NCBI RefSeq assembly: GCF_004343075.1
Contig: NZ_SLXP01000001.1
Coordinates: 488,474 to 552,473 of the forward strand
Length of the DNA: 64,000 nucleotides
Origin: Rhodovulum marinum
GTDB lineage: Bacteria > Pseudomonadota > Alphaproteobacteria > Rhodobacterales > Rhodobacteraceae
Reading direction: 5' to 3'
Shown one piece after another: positions 63,929 through 64,000 of the stretch (the stretch's first letter is position 1; the number at the start of each line of letters is the position of its first letter). The translations under genes and the position numbers were made by a program. The notes beneath the pieces are model-generated. The model was not told the DNA's origin. It was given only the letters and a program-made list of their open reading frames with translations, and did no database searches.

Positions 63929-64000
63929 CGCGGCGCATCCTCGATTTGTTGAGCCAGAGCCTAGCGTCGGGCCTGGGGATGTCCTGCCGATCTTGGCGGA

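Noticed and set aside
1-64000. tRNA or rRNA genes, CRISPR arrays, insertion sequences, prophage
   Set aside because: Intergenic gaps were read on both strands; none shows a tRNA cloverleaf with a TTCGA loop, regularly spaced repeats, or a transposase, integrase or phage gene.

Overview
The window is about 64 kb of high-GC, gene-dense alphaproteobacterial chromosome, most likely from the family Rhodobacteraceae (Roseobacter/Rhodobacter group). The evidence is an FnrL-type Crp/Fnr regulator divergent from hemN, a complete ccoNOQP-ccoGHIS cytochrome cbb3 locus, a COQ9 gene, a TrcR/DUF1013 regulator, a VPLPA-CTERM protein, a Hint-domain protein and the usual dnaX-ybaB-recR order. No tRNA, rRNA, CRISPR array, transposase or phage gene was seen. 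One small RNA gene, the SRP 4.5S-type RNA, is clear.

Layout. Positions 1-5.7 kb carry heme synthesis genes (hemC, hemE, hemF) mixed with a periplasmic repeat protein, a LapG-like protease and a lipoprotein. Positions 5.7-10.4 kb carry an SDR-like protein lacking its catalytic lysine, an RsmC-like methyltransferase, clpS, a HAD hydrolase and a DD-peptidase fused to a SPOR domain. Positions 10.5-21.8 kb are the microaerobic respiration block: ccoS-ccoI-ccoH-ccoG (assembly) and ccoP-ccoQ-ccoO-ccoN (oxidase), then a universal stress protein, fnrL and oxygen-independent hemN. Three good FNR-type palindromes lie at the ccoN/usp and fnrL/hemN divergences, so this block appears to be one FnrL regulon written contiguously. 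Positions 21.9-27.7 kb hold a yejABEF peptide ABC transporter. Positions 27.8-30.8 kb hold recR-ybaB-dnaX and the SRP RNA.

Positions 30.8-46.7 kb are mostly housekeeping: CpdB-like nucleotidase, NudC, PheA, an anchored cytochrome c, a GT87-like membrane protein, TrcR, RNase T2, a VPLPA-CTERM protein, quinone oxidoreductase/COQ9, rpsU, an Lrp regulator divergent from alanine dehydrogenase, MscL, a GST and a BLUF blue-light receptor. Positions 46.7-52.5 kb hold ytoQ, a phosphoribosyltransferase and pheT/pheS. The two phenylalanyl-tRNA synthetase genes are separated by a low-GC insertion that holds a membrane-protein gene split at a nine-A tract, three copies of a palindromic repeat, and a YrhK-like gene. 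Positions 52.8-56.3 kb hold two proteins related to nitrogenase FeMo-cofactor handling (NifQ and a NifX/NafY-family protein with a His/Asp tail) on either side of a Hint protein and rpmI-rplT. Positions 56.3-64 kb hold pyruvate kinase, an N-formylglutamate amidohydrolase, a SulP transporter and a D-amino-acid operon (dgcN-dgcA-dat).

The most unusual items are the split membrane gene between pheS and pheT, the orphan nifQ with its antisense overlap with the Hint gene, the FNR box that overlaps the hemN ribosome binding site, the SDR with Cys in place of the catalytic Lys, and the two-fold repeat protein at 2.6 kb.
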